This document shows, in pieces, positions 61,801 to 64,000 of a DNA stretch of 64,000 nt; position 1 is the first letter of the stretch, and each line of letters starts with the position of its first letter. Below the pieces are notes generated by a model. It saw only the letters and a program-made list of their open reading frames with translations, did no database searches and was not told where the DNA came from. Made by a program: the position numbers and the translations under genes. The stretch is from Halichoerus grypus (Eukaryota > Chordata > Mammalia > Carnivora > Phocidae): assembly GCF_964656455.1 (NCBI RefSeq), contig NC_135713.1, positions 193,372,187 through 193,436,186 of the forward strand, read 5' to 3'.

Positions 61801-62422
61801 TCTCATTTTATAGCACCTGTATTCTATCCTATGATCATAAACTACAGTAATTCTAAATCCTTGCACTAAGTTTCCCTGTTCCTGACTGGGAAAGCAAAGC
61901 TGTCTCTGTCCCCTGTGTTTGTCACTTTGGCTTTCTAGTATCTGCGTGTTCTTGTGTACGAAATGGGTGTAAACGTGTTAGAAATTACAGAACCATCTGG
62001 CATTGGAAAAATCTTTAATCTAGTACAGTATTTTTATCTTCAAACATTTGAAAGGTTAAACTAAAACAGGTTTGTCTCTTAGTGTTCTCCCTAGGAATAT
62101 GGATTACACAGTTTCTCTTGATTGATGGGAATTGAAAACTCAGCCCTTCTCCTATAATCTTAAGGTTTATTCATTCCATAAAATTAATCTTTTGGAGAGC
62201 CAACAATATGAAAAGGAAATATGATTCTTATGAATACATCAAATAATTTACCTTTTTAGAGATTGCTACATTGGATCCTGACTTTTGCTTAGCGAGGCTG
62301 ATCTATTAAAAATGTTTGAACATAATAATAAAAAAAAGTTTTTCTTGCAGAAGATGATGAAGTACAAATAGAAGAATTTGGAAAAGTGGTAAAGGATATG
62401 CGTGATGCCTCCAGGTTAAAAG
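4593..62422 (+). CDS. EFCAB13: EFCAB13, partial: 14 internal coding exons (join of the exons listed below)
   Basis: Spliced coding region, about 1,919 nt and 640 codons, joined from 4593-4707, 7099-7229, 8122-8204, 9982-10125, 17684-17758, 24223-24366, 30098-30169, 44625-45134, 47161-47298, 48545-48616, 53520-53663, 57016-57090, 59773-59916 and 62351-62422. Each border has AG and GT, and the phases agree at every junction. The product resembles human EFCAB13 as I remember it (for example [42 protein letters not shown]), collinear from the N-terminal tail onward. EFCAB13 is a poorly characterised protein built of serial, mostly degenerate EF-hand pairs; I know of no established biochemical role. 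There is no signal peptide or membrane segment in the part seen. The 5' end (start codon) and 3' end are outside the window. Confidence 0.93.
6144..6362 (-). mobile_element. Can-SINE, minus strand
   Basis: Long poly-T start and gactgagccacccaggcacc end; target duplication tagtcctcattttct at 6129-6143 and from 6363. Confidence 0.93.
6502..6700 (-). mobile_element. Can-SINE, minus strand
   Basis: Flanked by a perfect 16-bp duplication, ctacctgtgttatttg, at 6486-6501 and 6701-6716. Confidence 0.93.
7099..7229 (+). CDS. EFCAB13: EFCAB13 exon B: N-terminal tail
   Basis: 131 nt, phase 0 in and two extra bases out. The acceptor 'tttggctctag' at 7098 was chosen over the more pyrimidine-rich 'ttcctcag' at 7114: only 7099 keeps the frame with exon A, and it gives [12 protein letters not shown], which lines up with IIPPFLKLSKEK in the human protein as remembered. 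The exon also encodes [19 protein letters not shown]. The donor CG|gtattt is weak and splits an Arg codon. No domain is seen; this continues the polar N-terminal tail. Confidence 0.87.
7420..7510 (+). repeat. MIR fragment
   Basis: Central MIR-like core (tatctctgggcctcagtctccacatctgtacaa split over 7460-7495). Weak but characteristic. Confidence 0.5.
7915..7997 (-). mobile_element. 83-bp remnant of a severely 5'-truncated L1
   Basis: The young carnivore L1 3' end in antisense (ttatgttagtcaccatacaa, catcattagtttttgatgta). Flanked by a perfect 12-bp target duplication, gataggtttgtt, at 7903-7914 and 7998-8009. Confidence 0.88.
8041..8066. repeat. (GT)13 microsatellite
   Basis: 26 bp of pure GT, ending 55 bp before the exon C acceptor. 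Confidence 0.97.
8122..8204 (+). CDS. EFCAB13: EFCAB13 exon C: leads into the first EF-hand unit
   Basis: 83 nt. The acceptor is 'ctgtttctttgacag' and the donor AGTG|gtaata; one base completes the Arg codon from exon B, and one base is passed on. It encodes about 27 residues reading [14 protein letters not shown] ... LYSQELS, which continues as [12 protein letters not shown] across the splice into the next exon. The human counterpart as remembered is EMLSNLYMTLYDE ... ELSALHKACKIF. It forms the helix ahead of the first EF-hand pair. A (GT)13 microsatellite ends 55 bp upstream of the acceptor. Confidence 0.88.
8669..8760 (-). mobile_element. Short older tRNA-type carnivore SINE
   Basis: Reverse complement of the short SINE (agtaatctctatgcccaatt...actgagccaggcaggagccc). 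Diverged target duplication atattagacat / atactaggcat. Confidence 0.8.
8775..8920 (-). repeat. Old L1M 3' end, antisense
   Basis: ccagttttattgggatataa followed by ttgtgaaatgattaccacaa, typical of old L1M 3' sequence; the same family recurs at 14340 and 57850. Confidence 0.6.
9086..9286 (-). mobile_element. Can-SINE-related element, minus strand
   Basis: Variant with AG-rich block and tail, ending gactgagccacctaggtggc; flanked by agg(g)actatgt on both sides. Confidence 0.85.
9525..9720 (-). repeat. L2 3' end, antisense
   Basis: Reads like the reverse complement of the L2 end (caacts cagacattttttgag-type start, then 'gacactggcac', 'agttgacagtttagtgagga'). Diverged. Confidence 0.55.
9982..10125 (+). 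CDS. EFCAB13: EFCAB13 exon D: first half of EF-hand unit 1
   Basis: 144 nt (48 codons), phase 1 in and out. The acceptor is 'gtgtgtgtttag' and the donor GATG|gtaagt. It encodes [19 protein letters not shown] followed by [19 protein letters not shown] and the start of a calcium loop, TIDID. The first helix-loop-helix has a degenerate loop ([12 protein letters not shown], with only Asp at position 12). The second EF-hand starts here, and its loop is cut by the intron after the codon for the third loop residue. Human EFCAB13 (from memory) has [19 protein letters not shown] at the same place. Confidence 0.93.
10440..10770 (+). repeat. Old L1 ORF2 fragment, sense
   Basis: Resembles the ORF2 C-terminal region in + orientation (acttttatttatcaag, aagaactcatacaaatcagt, atagccaataatcatata). 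No open frame. Confidence 0.6.
11234..11335. repeat. Tandem duplication of 51 bp
   Basis: Copy 1 is 11234-11284 and copy 2 is 11285-11335, head to tail, with three mismatches. Both begin gcag and end ccatatgttaattttcttg. Confidence 0.93.
12018..13868 (-). mobile_element. 5'-truncated L1, antisense
   Basis: From the 3' UTR (attccagtgttgttaacata) through ORF2. The minus-strand frame 13378-13869 still reads ORF2 C-terminal sequence ([40 protein letters not shown]). Moderately old, no intact frame. Confidence 0.88.
14540..14742 (-). mobile_element. Can-SINE, minus strand
   Basis: Perfect 18-bp target duplication gagaacactaagatctct at 14522-14539 and 14743-14760. Confidence 0.95.
14806..14981 (-). 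mobile_element. Can-SINE, minus strand
   Basis: Target duplication acaatgtagtatt at 14793-14805 and from 14982. Only 63 bp from the preceding SINE, same orientation, independent insertion. Confidence 0.94.
15385..16310 (-). repeat. Second old L1M block, antisense
   Basis: Again begins with L1M 3' end sequence (tttactgaggtataatcaga) and passes through ttgggttgtttccag and aactcattgtggttttaatt. A separate old L1 next to the first. Confidence 0.7.
17684..17758 (+). CDS. EFCAB13: EFCAB13 exon E: second half of EF-hand unit 1, likely alternative
   Basis: 75 nt, phase 1 in and out, so it can be skipped without a frameshift. The acceptor is 'accattattatag'; the donor CCAG|gtaaaaaaaa is A-rich and weaker than its neighbours. 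It encodes [17 protein letters not shown] ... LVSQDP. Joined to exon D it makes the loop [12 protein letters not shown], the most canonical EF-hand loop in the window: Asp at 1 and 3, Asn at 5, Gly at 6, hydrophobic at 8, Asp at 9 and 12. The human protein I remember goes straight from VDID to AFQDALKIF, which corresponds to skipping this exon. Its existence as coding sequence rests on the intact frame, splice sites and EF pattern. Confidence 0.8.
18016..18220 (-). mobile_element. Can-SINE, minus strand
   Basis: Perfect 16-bp target duplication ctagattaattttctt at 18000-18015 and from 18221. Confidence 0.95.
19281..21264 (-). mobile_element. 5'-truncated young L1, antisense, about 2 kb
   Basis: 3' UTR at the left (gttatgttaatcaccataca) and ORF2 to the right. 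On the minus strand 20062-21324 reads 420 codons, with [40 protein letters not shown] and [20 protein letters not shown], typical of the ORF2 C-terminal part; its upstream end is non-L1 sequence. Possible imperfect target duplication ttttt(c)acctctt at both ends. It lacks the endonuclease and most of the reverse transcriptase. Confidence 0.9.
22570..22700 (-). mobile_element. Short L1 3' end, antisense
   Basis: attctagttagttaacatat followed by tataacacccagtgct, the L1 3' UTR pattern; right boundary uncertain and no clear target duplication. Confidence 0.65.
23578..23771 (+). mobile_element. Can-SINE
   Basis: Target duplication gaaaatgaagtttcta / gaaaatgaagtttcta on both sides (23562-23577 and from 23772). 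Confidence 0.95.
24223..24366 (+). CDS. EFCAB13: EFCAB13 exon F: first half of EF-hand unit 2
   Basis: 144 nt, phase 1 in and out. The acceptor is 'gtatttttgcag' and the donor GACA|gtgagt. It encodes [19 protein letters not shown], then [13 protein letters not shown] and a helix ending KHASIDS. The human equivalent from memory is [19 protein letters not shown]. The first loop ([12 protein letters not shown]) is degenerate. The length and phases equal those of exons D, K and M, which marks this as one repeat of the same two-exon module. Confidence 0.93.
24880..25240 (-). repeat. L2, antisense
   Basis: Classic reversed L2 end: tttactgtgcttgaaactgtgctaggtga split over 24916-24944, then aggagctcacattctagtgt, and the upstream L2 body with 'ctgagctaaatcttgaagga'. 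Confidence 0.8.
25355..25529 (-). mobile_element. Can-SINE-related element, minus strand
   Basis: Older, shortened copy ending gatgagccacccaggcaccc; perfect target duplication aggctgcatggatttt at 25339-25354 and 25530-25545. Confidence 0.92.
26030..26665 (+). repeat. L2, sense
   Basis: Long L2 copy: gccagaataatcttttcaaa, aaaaccctttaatgttgcat, ccctggaacattctgctcct and the end ctcaacaaatatatgttgaatga (26638-26660). Confidence 0.82.
26905..27118 (+). mobile_element. Can-SINE with a duplicated tail
   Basis: Target duplication gaaaataacaggaa at 26891-26904 and 27119-27132. The tail repeats 'agtcttaaaaa' with an inverted 'agacttaaaa' between (27086-27118), unlike the plain A tails of other copies. 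Confidence 0.94.
28552..28749 (-). mobile_element. Can-SINE, minus strand
   Basis: Target duplication gagaagggag(g)ttttt at 28536-28551 and from 28750. Confidence 0.94.
29640..29765 (-). repeat. L2 3' end, antisense
   Basis: ttgctaggcattggggaaac and tgaagagctcatgatctggt, the reversed L2 3' end. Confidence 0.75.
30098..30169 (+). CDS. EFCAB13: EFCAB13 exon G: second half of EF-hand unit 2
   Basis: 72 nt, phase 1 in and out. The acceptor is 'tattctttctattatag' and the donor TTTT|gtaagt. It encodes [20 protein letters not shown] after a split Ser codon, and matches human NHMVDIGDIIFTLNELQEQY as remembered. Reading the loop as [12 protein letters not shown], Asp-3, Asn-5, Asp-9 and Asp-12 remain, but the first ligand is Ser and Gly-6 is His, so calcium binding is doubtful. 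A 14.5-kb intron follows. Confidence 0.92.
31101..31326 (-). mobile_element. Can-SINE-related element, minus strand
   Basis: (TTTA)n start, AG-rich body, ending ctgactgagtcacctgggtg; target duplication tatttgcttg at 31091-31100 and 31327-31336. Confidence 0.92.
31934..32130 (-). mobile_element. Can-SINE, minus strand
   Basis: Complete copy ending gactgagccacccaggcgcc; the flanks share only tcctttttt. Confidence 0.92.
32357..32590 (+). mobile_element. MER20 (hAT-Charlie DNA transposon, nonautonomous)
   Basis: Begins agtggttcttaaccagaggt and ends gagtttgagaaaccctg. Between them it has agcatttggagacatttgtg, atcctacaatacacaggaca and aaagaattatcc. The ends form the short terminal inverted repeats of the family. 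Confidence 0.85.
33568..33784 (-). mobile_element. Can-SINE-related element, minus strand
   Basis: ttattaagatttattaattt start, AG-rich body, gccacccaggcacccc end; target duplication agga(t/g)agtt. It sits inside the older L1. Confidence 0.88.
34469..38142 (-). pseudogene. L1 ORF2 (endonuclease / reverse transcriptase), multiply frameshifted
   Basis: The first open piece, 38142-37288, holds the AP-endonuclease domain ([43 protein letters not shown]). The reverse-transcriptase region follows in pieces at 36877-36656 and 36615-36217 ([20 protein letters not shown]), and the C-terminal part at 36053-35058 and 35164-34469. At least five breaks separate them, so the element cannot make ORF2p. Confidence 0.9.
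38224..39100 (-). pseudogene. L1 ORF1 (RNA-binding protein), broken
   Basis: Starts [20 protein letters not shown] on the reverse strand; the RRM part reads [20 protein letters not shown] and the C-terminal part resembles [16 protein letters not shown]. The protein normally coats L1 RNA as a trimer. The frame is interrupted between 38794 and 38861 and again left of 38561, so no full product is expected. Confidence 0.8.
39101..40862 (-). promoter_or_regulatory. L1 5' UTR (internal promoter region) with tandem repeat and GC-rich block
   Basis: 1.76 kb upstream of ORF1 on the reverse strand. 39840-40560 is the most GC- and CpG-rich stretch of the window. 39229-39735 holds two diverged copies of a roughly 268-bp unit, each with (AC)n/(AT)n runs. 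L1 5' UTRs carry internal promoters; activity here is inferred. Confidence 0.65.
41533..41855 (-). mobile_element. Older tRNA-type SINE interrupted by a young Can-SINE
   Basis: Minus-strand short SINE (41533-41557 plus 41758-41855, with agcaatttctacacccaatg). Target duplication tcttttagca at 41523-41532 and 41856-41865 flanks the whole composite. Confidence 0.88.
41558..41757 (+). mobile_element. Can-SINE nested in the SINE above
   Basis: Full + strand copy (gcgcctgggtggctcagtcg head, A-rich tail) inserted in the T tail of the older SINE; flanks aattta(t)tttt / aatttta(t)tttt. Confidence 0.9.
44625..45134 (+). CDS. EFCAB13: EFCAB13 exon H: long Ser/Lys-rich linker
   Basis: 510 nt (170 codons), phase 1 in and out, by far the largest exon here. 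The acceptor is 'tttctcttgcttag' and the donor ATAC|gtaagt. It encodes a polar segment rich in Ser, Lys, Asn and Pro, with blocks such as [54 protein letters not shown] and [11 protein letters not shown]. No EF-hand or other domain is recognised. It separates EF-hand units 2 and 3 and is probably flexible and phosphorylatable. The human protein has the same linker in my memory ([29 protein letters not shown]). A Met codon at 44630 lies five bases inside the exon, in frame. Confidence 0.92.
45135..47160 (+). other. Intron H-I of EFCAB13
   Basis: 2-kb intron free of recent insertions. 46230-46745 resembles an ancient L1 (antisense) with caaggtctcatccaggatca and aggttatgcatttttggctg. The rest is plain AT-rich sequence. 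Confidence 0.6.
46230..46745 (-). repeat. Ancient L1 (L1ME-like) fragment, antisense
   Basis: Family assigned from remembered sequence pattern only; strongly diverged. A 77-codon frame inside it (46324-46557) has no protein character. Confidence 0.5.
47161..47298 (+). CDS. EFCAB13: EFCAB13 exon I: first half of EF-hand unit 3
   Basis: 138 nt, phase 1 in and out, two codons shorter than the 144-nt first-half exons. The acceptor 'ttttgtatatttag' has a mediocre pyrimidine tract; the donor AATG|gtgaga is good. It encodes [19 protein letters not shown], then [16 protein letters not shown] and VTDTTQN. The human counterpart from memory is [19 protein letters not shown]. The first loop is degenerate ([12 protein letters not shown]). 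Confidence 0.92.
47299..48544 (+). other. Intron I-J of EFCAB13, no repeat recognised
   Basis: 1.2-kb intron without any SINE or L1 I can recognise; the only larger intron of this kind in the window besides the 2.4-kb M-N intron. Confidence 0.5.
48545..48616 (+). CDS. EFCAB13: EFCAB13 exon J: second half of EF-hand unit 3
   Basis: 72 nt, phase 1 in and out. The acceptor is 'aactctttattttacag' and the donor GATG|gtaggt. It encodes [18 protein letters not shown] and SLPEYD. The loop [12 protein letters not shown] keeps Asn-3, Gly-6, Val-8 and Asp-12 but has Thr at position 1, so it is a weakened EF-hand. Human from memory: ENGMVKLDDFVSALAKEQ. A downstream 'gtggga' could serve as an alternative donor but breaks the frame with exon K. 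Confidence 0.9.
48700..48870 (+). repeat. MIR-like fragment
   Basis: ggtaataatagctaacttgc followed by cttcacagagttgttaagtg, the 3' half of the MIR pattern. Confidence 0.5.
48938..49128 (-). mobile_element. Can-SINE, minus strand
   Basis: Target duplication tgatttttaattttttaa / tgatttttaattttttat at 48920-48937 and from 49129. Confidence 0.94.
49190..50520 (-). repeat. Old L1M block, antisense, split by a SINE
   Basis: L1M-type 3' sequence at 49200-49310 and 49980-50520 (tgaatggcttatttcactta, aatattctattgcatgtgta). The middle part, 49320-49735, is less clear. Confidence 0.65.
49753..49960 (-). mobile_element. Can-SINE, minus strand
   Basis: Perfect target duplication ccattatactattttt on both sides. 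Confidence 0.94.
50620..50836 (-). mobile_element. Can-SINE, minus strand, with internal G-rich expansion
   Basis: Target duplication ccacttatctacttt at 50604-50618 and from 50837. It carries an unusual G-rich insert (ccccaccagtggggcgggag and gggtgcgtgggct) in the tRNA-like half. Confidence 0.92.
50950..52550 (-). repeat. 5' part of an old L1, antisense
   Basis: Sequence of the L1 5' UTR / ORF1 side in reverse (ctttagttttccttcatctg, tgatgtttcttgacatggat). It ends near 52545 with 'ccatcttgctgatgtcactc', which resembles the 5' terminus of carnivore L1. A SINE and a 26-bp poly-T at 51283-51312 interrupt it. Confidence 0.65.
51431..51641 (-). mobile_element. Can-SINE-related element, minus strand
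   Basis: ttaagggttttttttttctt start, ending gactgagccacccaggtgcc; the flanks share ttagatt. Confidence 0.88.
52851..52890. repeat. (AC)20 microsatellite
   Basis: 40 bp of pure AC, likely length-variable between individuals. Confidence 0.98.
53520..53663 (+). CDS. EFCAB13: EFCAB13 exon K: first half of EF-hand unit 4
   Basis: 144 nt, phase 1 in and out. The acceptor is 'actgctttattttcag' and the donor AATG|gtaagt. It encodes [19 protein letters not shown], then [19 protein letters not shown] and ITELTEAN. Human from memory: [18 protein letters not shown] and FGIYLSKPEFKKITEL. The first loop ([12 protein letters not shown]) is noncanonical; the second loop begins at the exon end. Confidence 0.94.
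54150..55920 (+). repeat. Old L1 fragments, sense
   Basis: 54150-54275 is an L1M 3' end (tgaattgataatacttgcag, aaattttccataataaaaag). 54290-55920 is ORF2/3' sequence in + orientation (aactcattataaagctatag, aataaatggtgctggaataa, caaatggagtgaagattatt). No open frame. Confidence 0.75.
56599..56774 (+). mobile_element. Can-SINE
   Basis: Perfect 17-bp target duplication aaaatgttgtacacttg at 56582-56598 and 56775-56791. Confidence 0.95.
57016..57090 (+). CDS. EFCAB13: EFCAB13 exon L: second half of EF-hand unit 4
   Basis: 75 nt, phase 1 in and out. The acceptor is 'ttcttttccctttag' and the donor TTAT|gtatgt. It encodes [20 protein letters not shown], then FSEKL. Human from memory: ETKKVNFKEFIDTMMNNTE. 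The loop [12 protein letters not shown] keeps Glu-12 and Asn at 3 and 9 but lacks the first Asp and the central Gly, so it is unlikely to bind calcium tightly. Confidence 0.93.
57455..57577 (-). repeat. L2 3' end, antisense
   Basis: ttcagtaacatttatcgagc and tatcaggctttatgttaagc, the reversed L2 end, cut by the SINE that follows. Confidence 0.65.
57578..57772 (+). mobile_element. Can-SINE
   Basis: ggggcgcctgggtggctcag head and AAATAAATAAATAAAAT tail; no clear target duplication, as the right flank is a T run. Confidence 0.92.
57850..58430 (-). repeat. Old L1M 3' block, antisense
   Basis: attgagattcaattgacata, then tgcaatatgatcaccactat and gtccatccatgttgtcacta. Same family as 14340-15330. Confidence 0.75.
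58753..58862 (+). mobile_element. Short tRNA-type carnivore SINE
   Basis: tggggcacctggctggttca head with a B-box-like ttgtaagtttgagccc; target duplication aata(c/t)tctcagctt. Confidence 0.9.
58911..59037 (+). repeat. Minisatellite of tatcactat-type units
   Basis: About nine variant copies of a 9-13 bp unit (ctttatcactat, tatcactat). It is expanded inside an L2 and gives a Tyr/His-rich chance frame. Confidence 0.93.
59514..59630 (+). mobile_element. Short tRNA-type carnivore SINE
   Basis: ggggtgcctggttgcctcag head with gttgtgagttcgaggccc; target duplication gaaaattggca at 59503-59513 and 59631-59641. It ends 142 bp before the exon M acceptor. Confidence 0.92.
59773..59916 (+). CDS. EFCAB13: EFCAB13 exon M: first half of EF-hand unit 5
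   Basis: 144 nt, phase 1 in and out. The acceptor is 'ttatctacccttcag' and the donor GATG|gtaagt. It encodes [19 protein letters not shown], then [18 protein letters not shown] and LKLAIID. Human from memory: LPDAIETLDDLSKEKMNVS and LWNTLSSLNNNLKKDEF. The central run is unusually Lys/Asn-rich for an EF-hand pair, and the first loop has no recognisable calcium ligand pattern. Confidence 0.93.
59917..62350 (+). other. Intron M-N of EFCAB13
   Basis: 2.4-kb intron with one Can-SINE (61532-61714). The rest is AT-rich sequence in which I see no feature; small frames near 60933-61228 lack splice context. Confidence 0.55.
61532..61714 (-). mobile_element. Can-SINE, minus strand
   Basis: Ends aactaagccatccaggcgtc; target duplication taaaaaata(a)tttt on both sides. 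Confidence 0.9.
62351..62422 (+). CDS. EFCAB13: EFCAB13 exon N: second half of EF-hand unit 5
   Basis: 72 nt, phase 1 in and out. The acceptor is 'aagtttttcttgcag' and the donor AAAG|gtaagt. It encodes [19 protein letters not shown] and ASRLK. Human from memory: EGDEVKFEEFAKVVRNMRD. The acidic loop lacks Gly and is offset from the usual ligand spacing. It is the last exon seen: no exon of the next module is recognisable in 62423-64000, although the human protein continues. Confidence 0.92.
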
Positions 62423-64000
62423 GTAAGTACTAGATTATTTGTGACTGTTAAATTTACTTTTATTGAATGGATGTCTTTTTGTTTTGTTTTTTAGTGTTTC
62501 TAGTTCTGCTAATTTCTGGTTAACATGTTGGTATTGATCTGTTTTAAAGCAGGCAAAACTTGGTTTTGATTAAAAGTTGGCAGCTTCCATGATGAAAGAA
62601 AAAAGGCTTTTTCTGGAATGGGGTCTGTGTAAAGCTATTTTAAATCCCCTTTTTGTTTTTGGGCTTTATATAAAGTCAGCTACTGGCTTTAAATTTTTTC
62701 AGATATGAATATTTTCTATATAATTTTATGCCTCAGACTTAGGACTCTACCCAGTGTATAGGCTTCTATATTATTCTATAGAGTTTCTCAGAAATCTTCT
62801 ACTGCTTCCTTTAGTAGACATTCCTCATGTTCTTTCTTTGGTTTTTGTGACCATGGCACTCTTGTATTTTAACATTTTGATAGCATGGGTATTTTCTACT
62901 ACTTGACTTCCATTTTTGCTTAAAAGTTAAAAAACAGAACTAAAACCAATGAAGATTATACTCGTGGAGTTTGTGTACTTTTTTGTTTGGAAAATAAGTT
63001 TTAAACTTAATATCACTGGTAATTTATTTGAATAACCACTCAAATGAGTATTTGGTCAATAAGCACTATCAGGAAAAGAATACAACATAGGTATATATTT
63101 AAGGAAACAGATGGAGTCATTTCTGGGTATAAAGAAATAGACAAATACTTCTCAGATTTTCAGTAACCACTCTGCCCTGCATAGGAAATTTCTGACATTA
63201 TTGTTTCTCTTTTAGGTTAAGAAAAGTGTTTAATAATTCCCTGCTGACATATAAATATGTTAAATGGGTCACATAACATAATTAGAATCAACATAGTATA
63301 GTTATCTGTGCTCTAGGAAACAATGCATAGAGGTAGAAAAGAACATGGGCTATGGACTATGATATATGATGGTTTGTGGTTTTTTGACTTATCAGCTGGG
63401 TAATCTCTCTAGGCCATTCTGGTTTCCTCATCTTTAAAACAAGGAAGCTAATAAAATCATGTTTCTCATAGAGTTTTCAGGCTCAAGTACAAAAACACAT
63501 GTAAAGCATATAACCTAATTATTAGGCACATATTATATACTTGGTAAATGGTAGTTAATTTTGAAATCAGAGAGCAGAGCTCAGAAAGAGACTGGTATTC
63601 AGAACAGGTAACTTTTTATGAGGAGGAAGGAAAAAATTTTGAAATTAAGCCATTGGAAAAGGAGAACAGATACAGTTTAGGTACCTGAATCTGGGAGATG
63701 GTCACATTAGGAAGATGGCACTGGAATTTTTCAGCTAGTGCAGTGTAAGGCCAGTAACTACAGGGAAGAGTTAGGAAGTGCCACTCTAGAAGACAAGTGT
63801 TAACGTAGCAGGCCTGAAGCCGCTCTCTTTAGAAAAGTCTGCTTGCAAGGTTGACTGGCACATGAGAACTTGGCTTCAGAATGTTCCCTTCATTACTAAT
63901 GGATAAGGCTAGTTCACTGTGCCTTGACTATTTGTTGGCAAACTTGGAGGGGCCTAGAAAATAGGCATATTTTGAATAAAGTTCTATGCTTTCCTTCAAC
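62423..64000 (+). other. Intron downstream of exon N, to window end
   Basis: No further EFCAB13 exon found. Contains a MIR at 63310-63560; otherwise plain intronic sequence. Confidence 0.65.
63310..63560 (+). repeat. MIR, sense, nearly complete
   Basis: agaacatgggctatggacta, then cagctgggtaatctctctag, ggtttcctcatctttaaaac and catgtaaagcatataaccta, following the MIR order from box B to the 3' end. Confidence 0.8.

Overview
This is a stretch of a carnivoran nuclear genome. Some 27 copies of the tRNA-Lys-derived Can-SINE are scattered through it, recognisable by the 'cctgggtggctcag' head, the (CT)n block and the AAATAAATAAA tail. There are also many carnivore-type LINE-1 (L1) pieces and older L2, MIR and MER20 copies. 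None of the SINEs I read has the dog/fox-specific SINEC_Cf form. I therefore infer an arctoid caniform (bear, seal or mustelid) rather than a canid; this is an inference, not an identification.

One protein-coding gene is visible. It is on the + strand and runs through most of the window: EFCAB13 (EF-hand calcium-binding domain protein 13). I place 14 internal coding exons between 4593 and 62422. The start codon and first exons lie upstream of base 1, and the rest of the gene lies beyond base 64000. Every exon has AG/GT borders and every junction keeps the reading frame. The joined product (about 640 codons) matches the human EFCAB13 protein as I remember it, in order and with no gaps except one exon. 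No promoter, start codon, stop codon or poly(A) site of the gene is in the window.

The protein is modular. After an N-terminal Lys/Ser-rich tail (exons 4593, 7099 and 8122) come EF-hand-pair units. Each unit is encoded by a 138-144 nt exon followed by a 72-75 nt exon, with all introns in phase 1 and the second intron cutting inside the second calcium loop. There are five such units: 9982+17684, 24223+30098, 47161+48545, 53520+57016 and 59773+62351. Between the second and third sits one 510-nt exon (44625-45134) encoding a Ser/Lys-rich linker with no recognised domain. Only the first unit keeps an Asp-x-Asp-x-Asn-Gly loop; the other loops have lost key ligands. The 17684 exon that completes this best loop is missing from the human protein as I recall it.

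The introns are mostly repeats. The outstanding one is a 6.8-kb, structurally full-length but frameshifted L1 (34061-40862, minus strand) with a perfect 15-bp target-site duplication, inserted into an older L1 inside the 14.5-kb intron. Other clear events are a 506-bp L1 nested in an older L1 (1500-2005), an 83-bp L1 remnant (7915-7997), a SINE inside a SINE (41533-41855), a 51-bp tandem duplication (11234-11335), a minisatellite inside an L2 (58911-59037) and a MER20 DNA transposon (32357-32590). No RNA genes, CRISPR arrays or second host gene were found.
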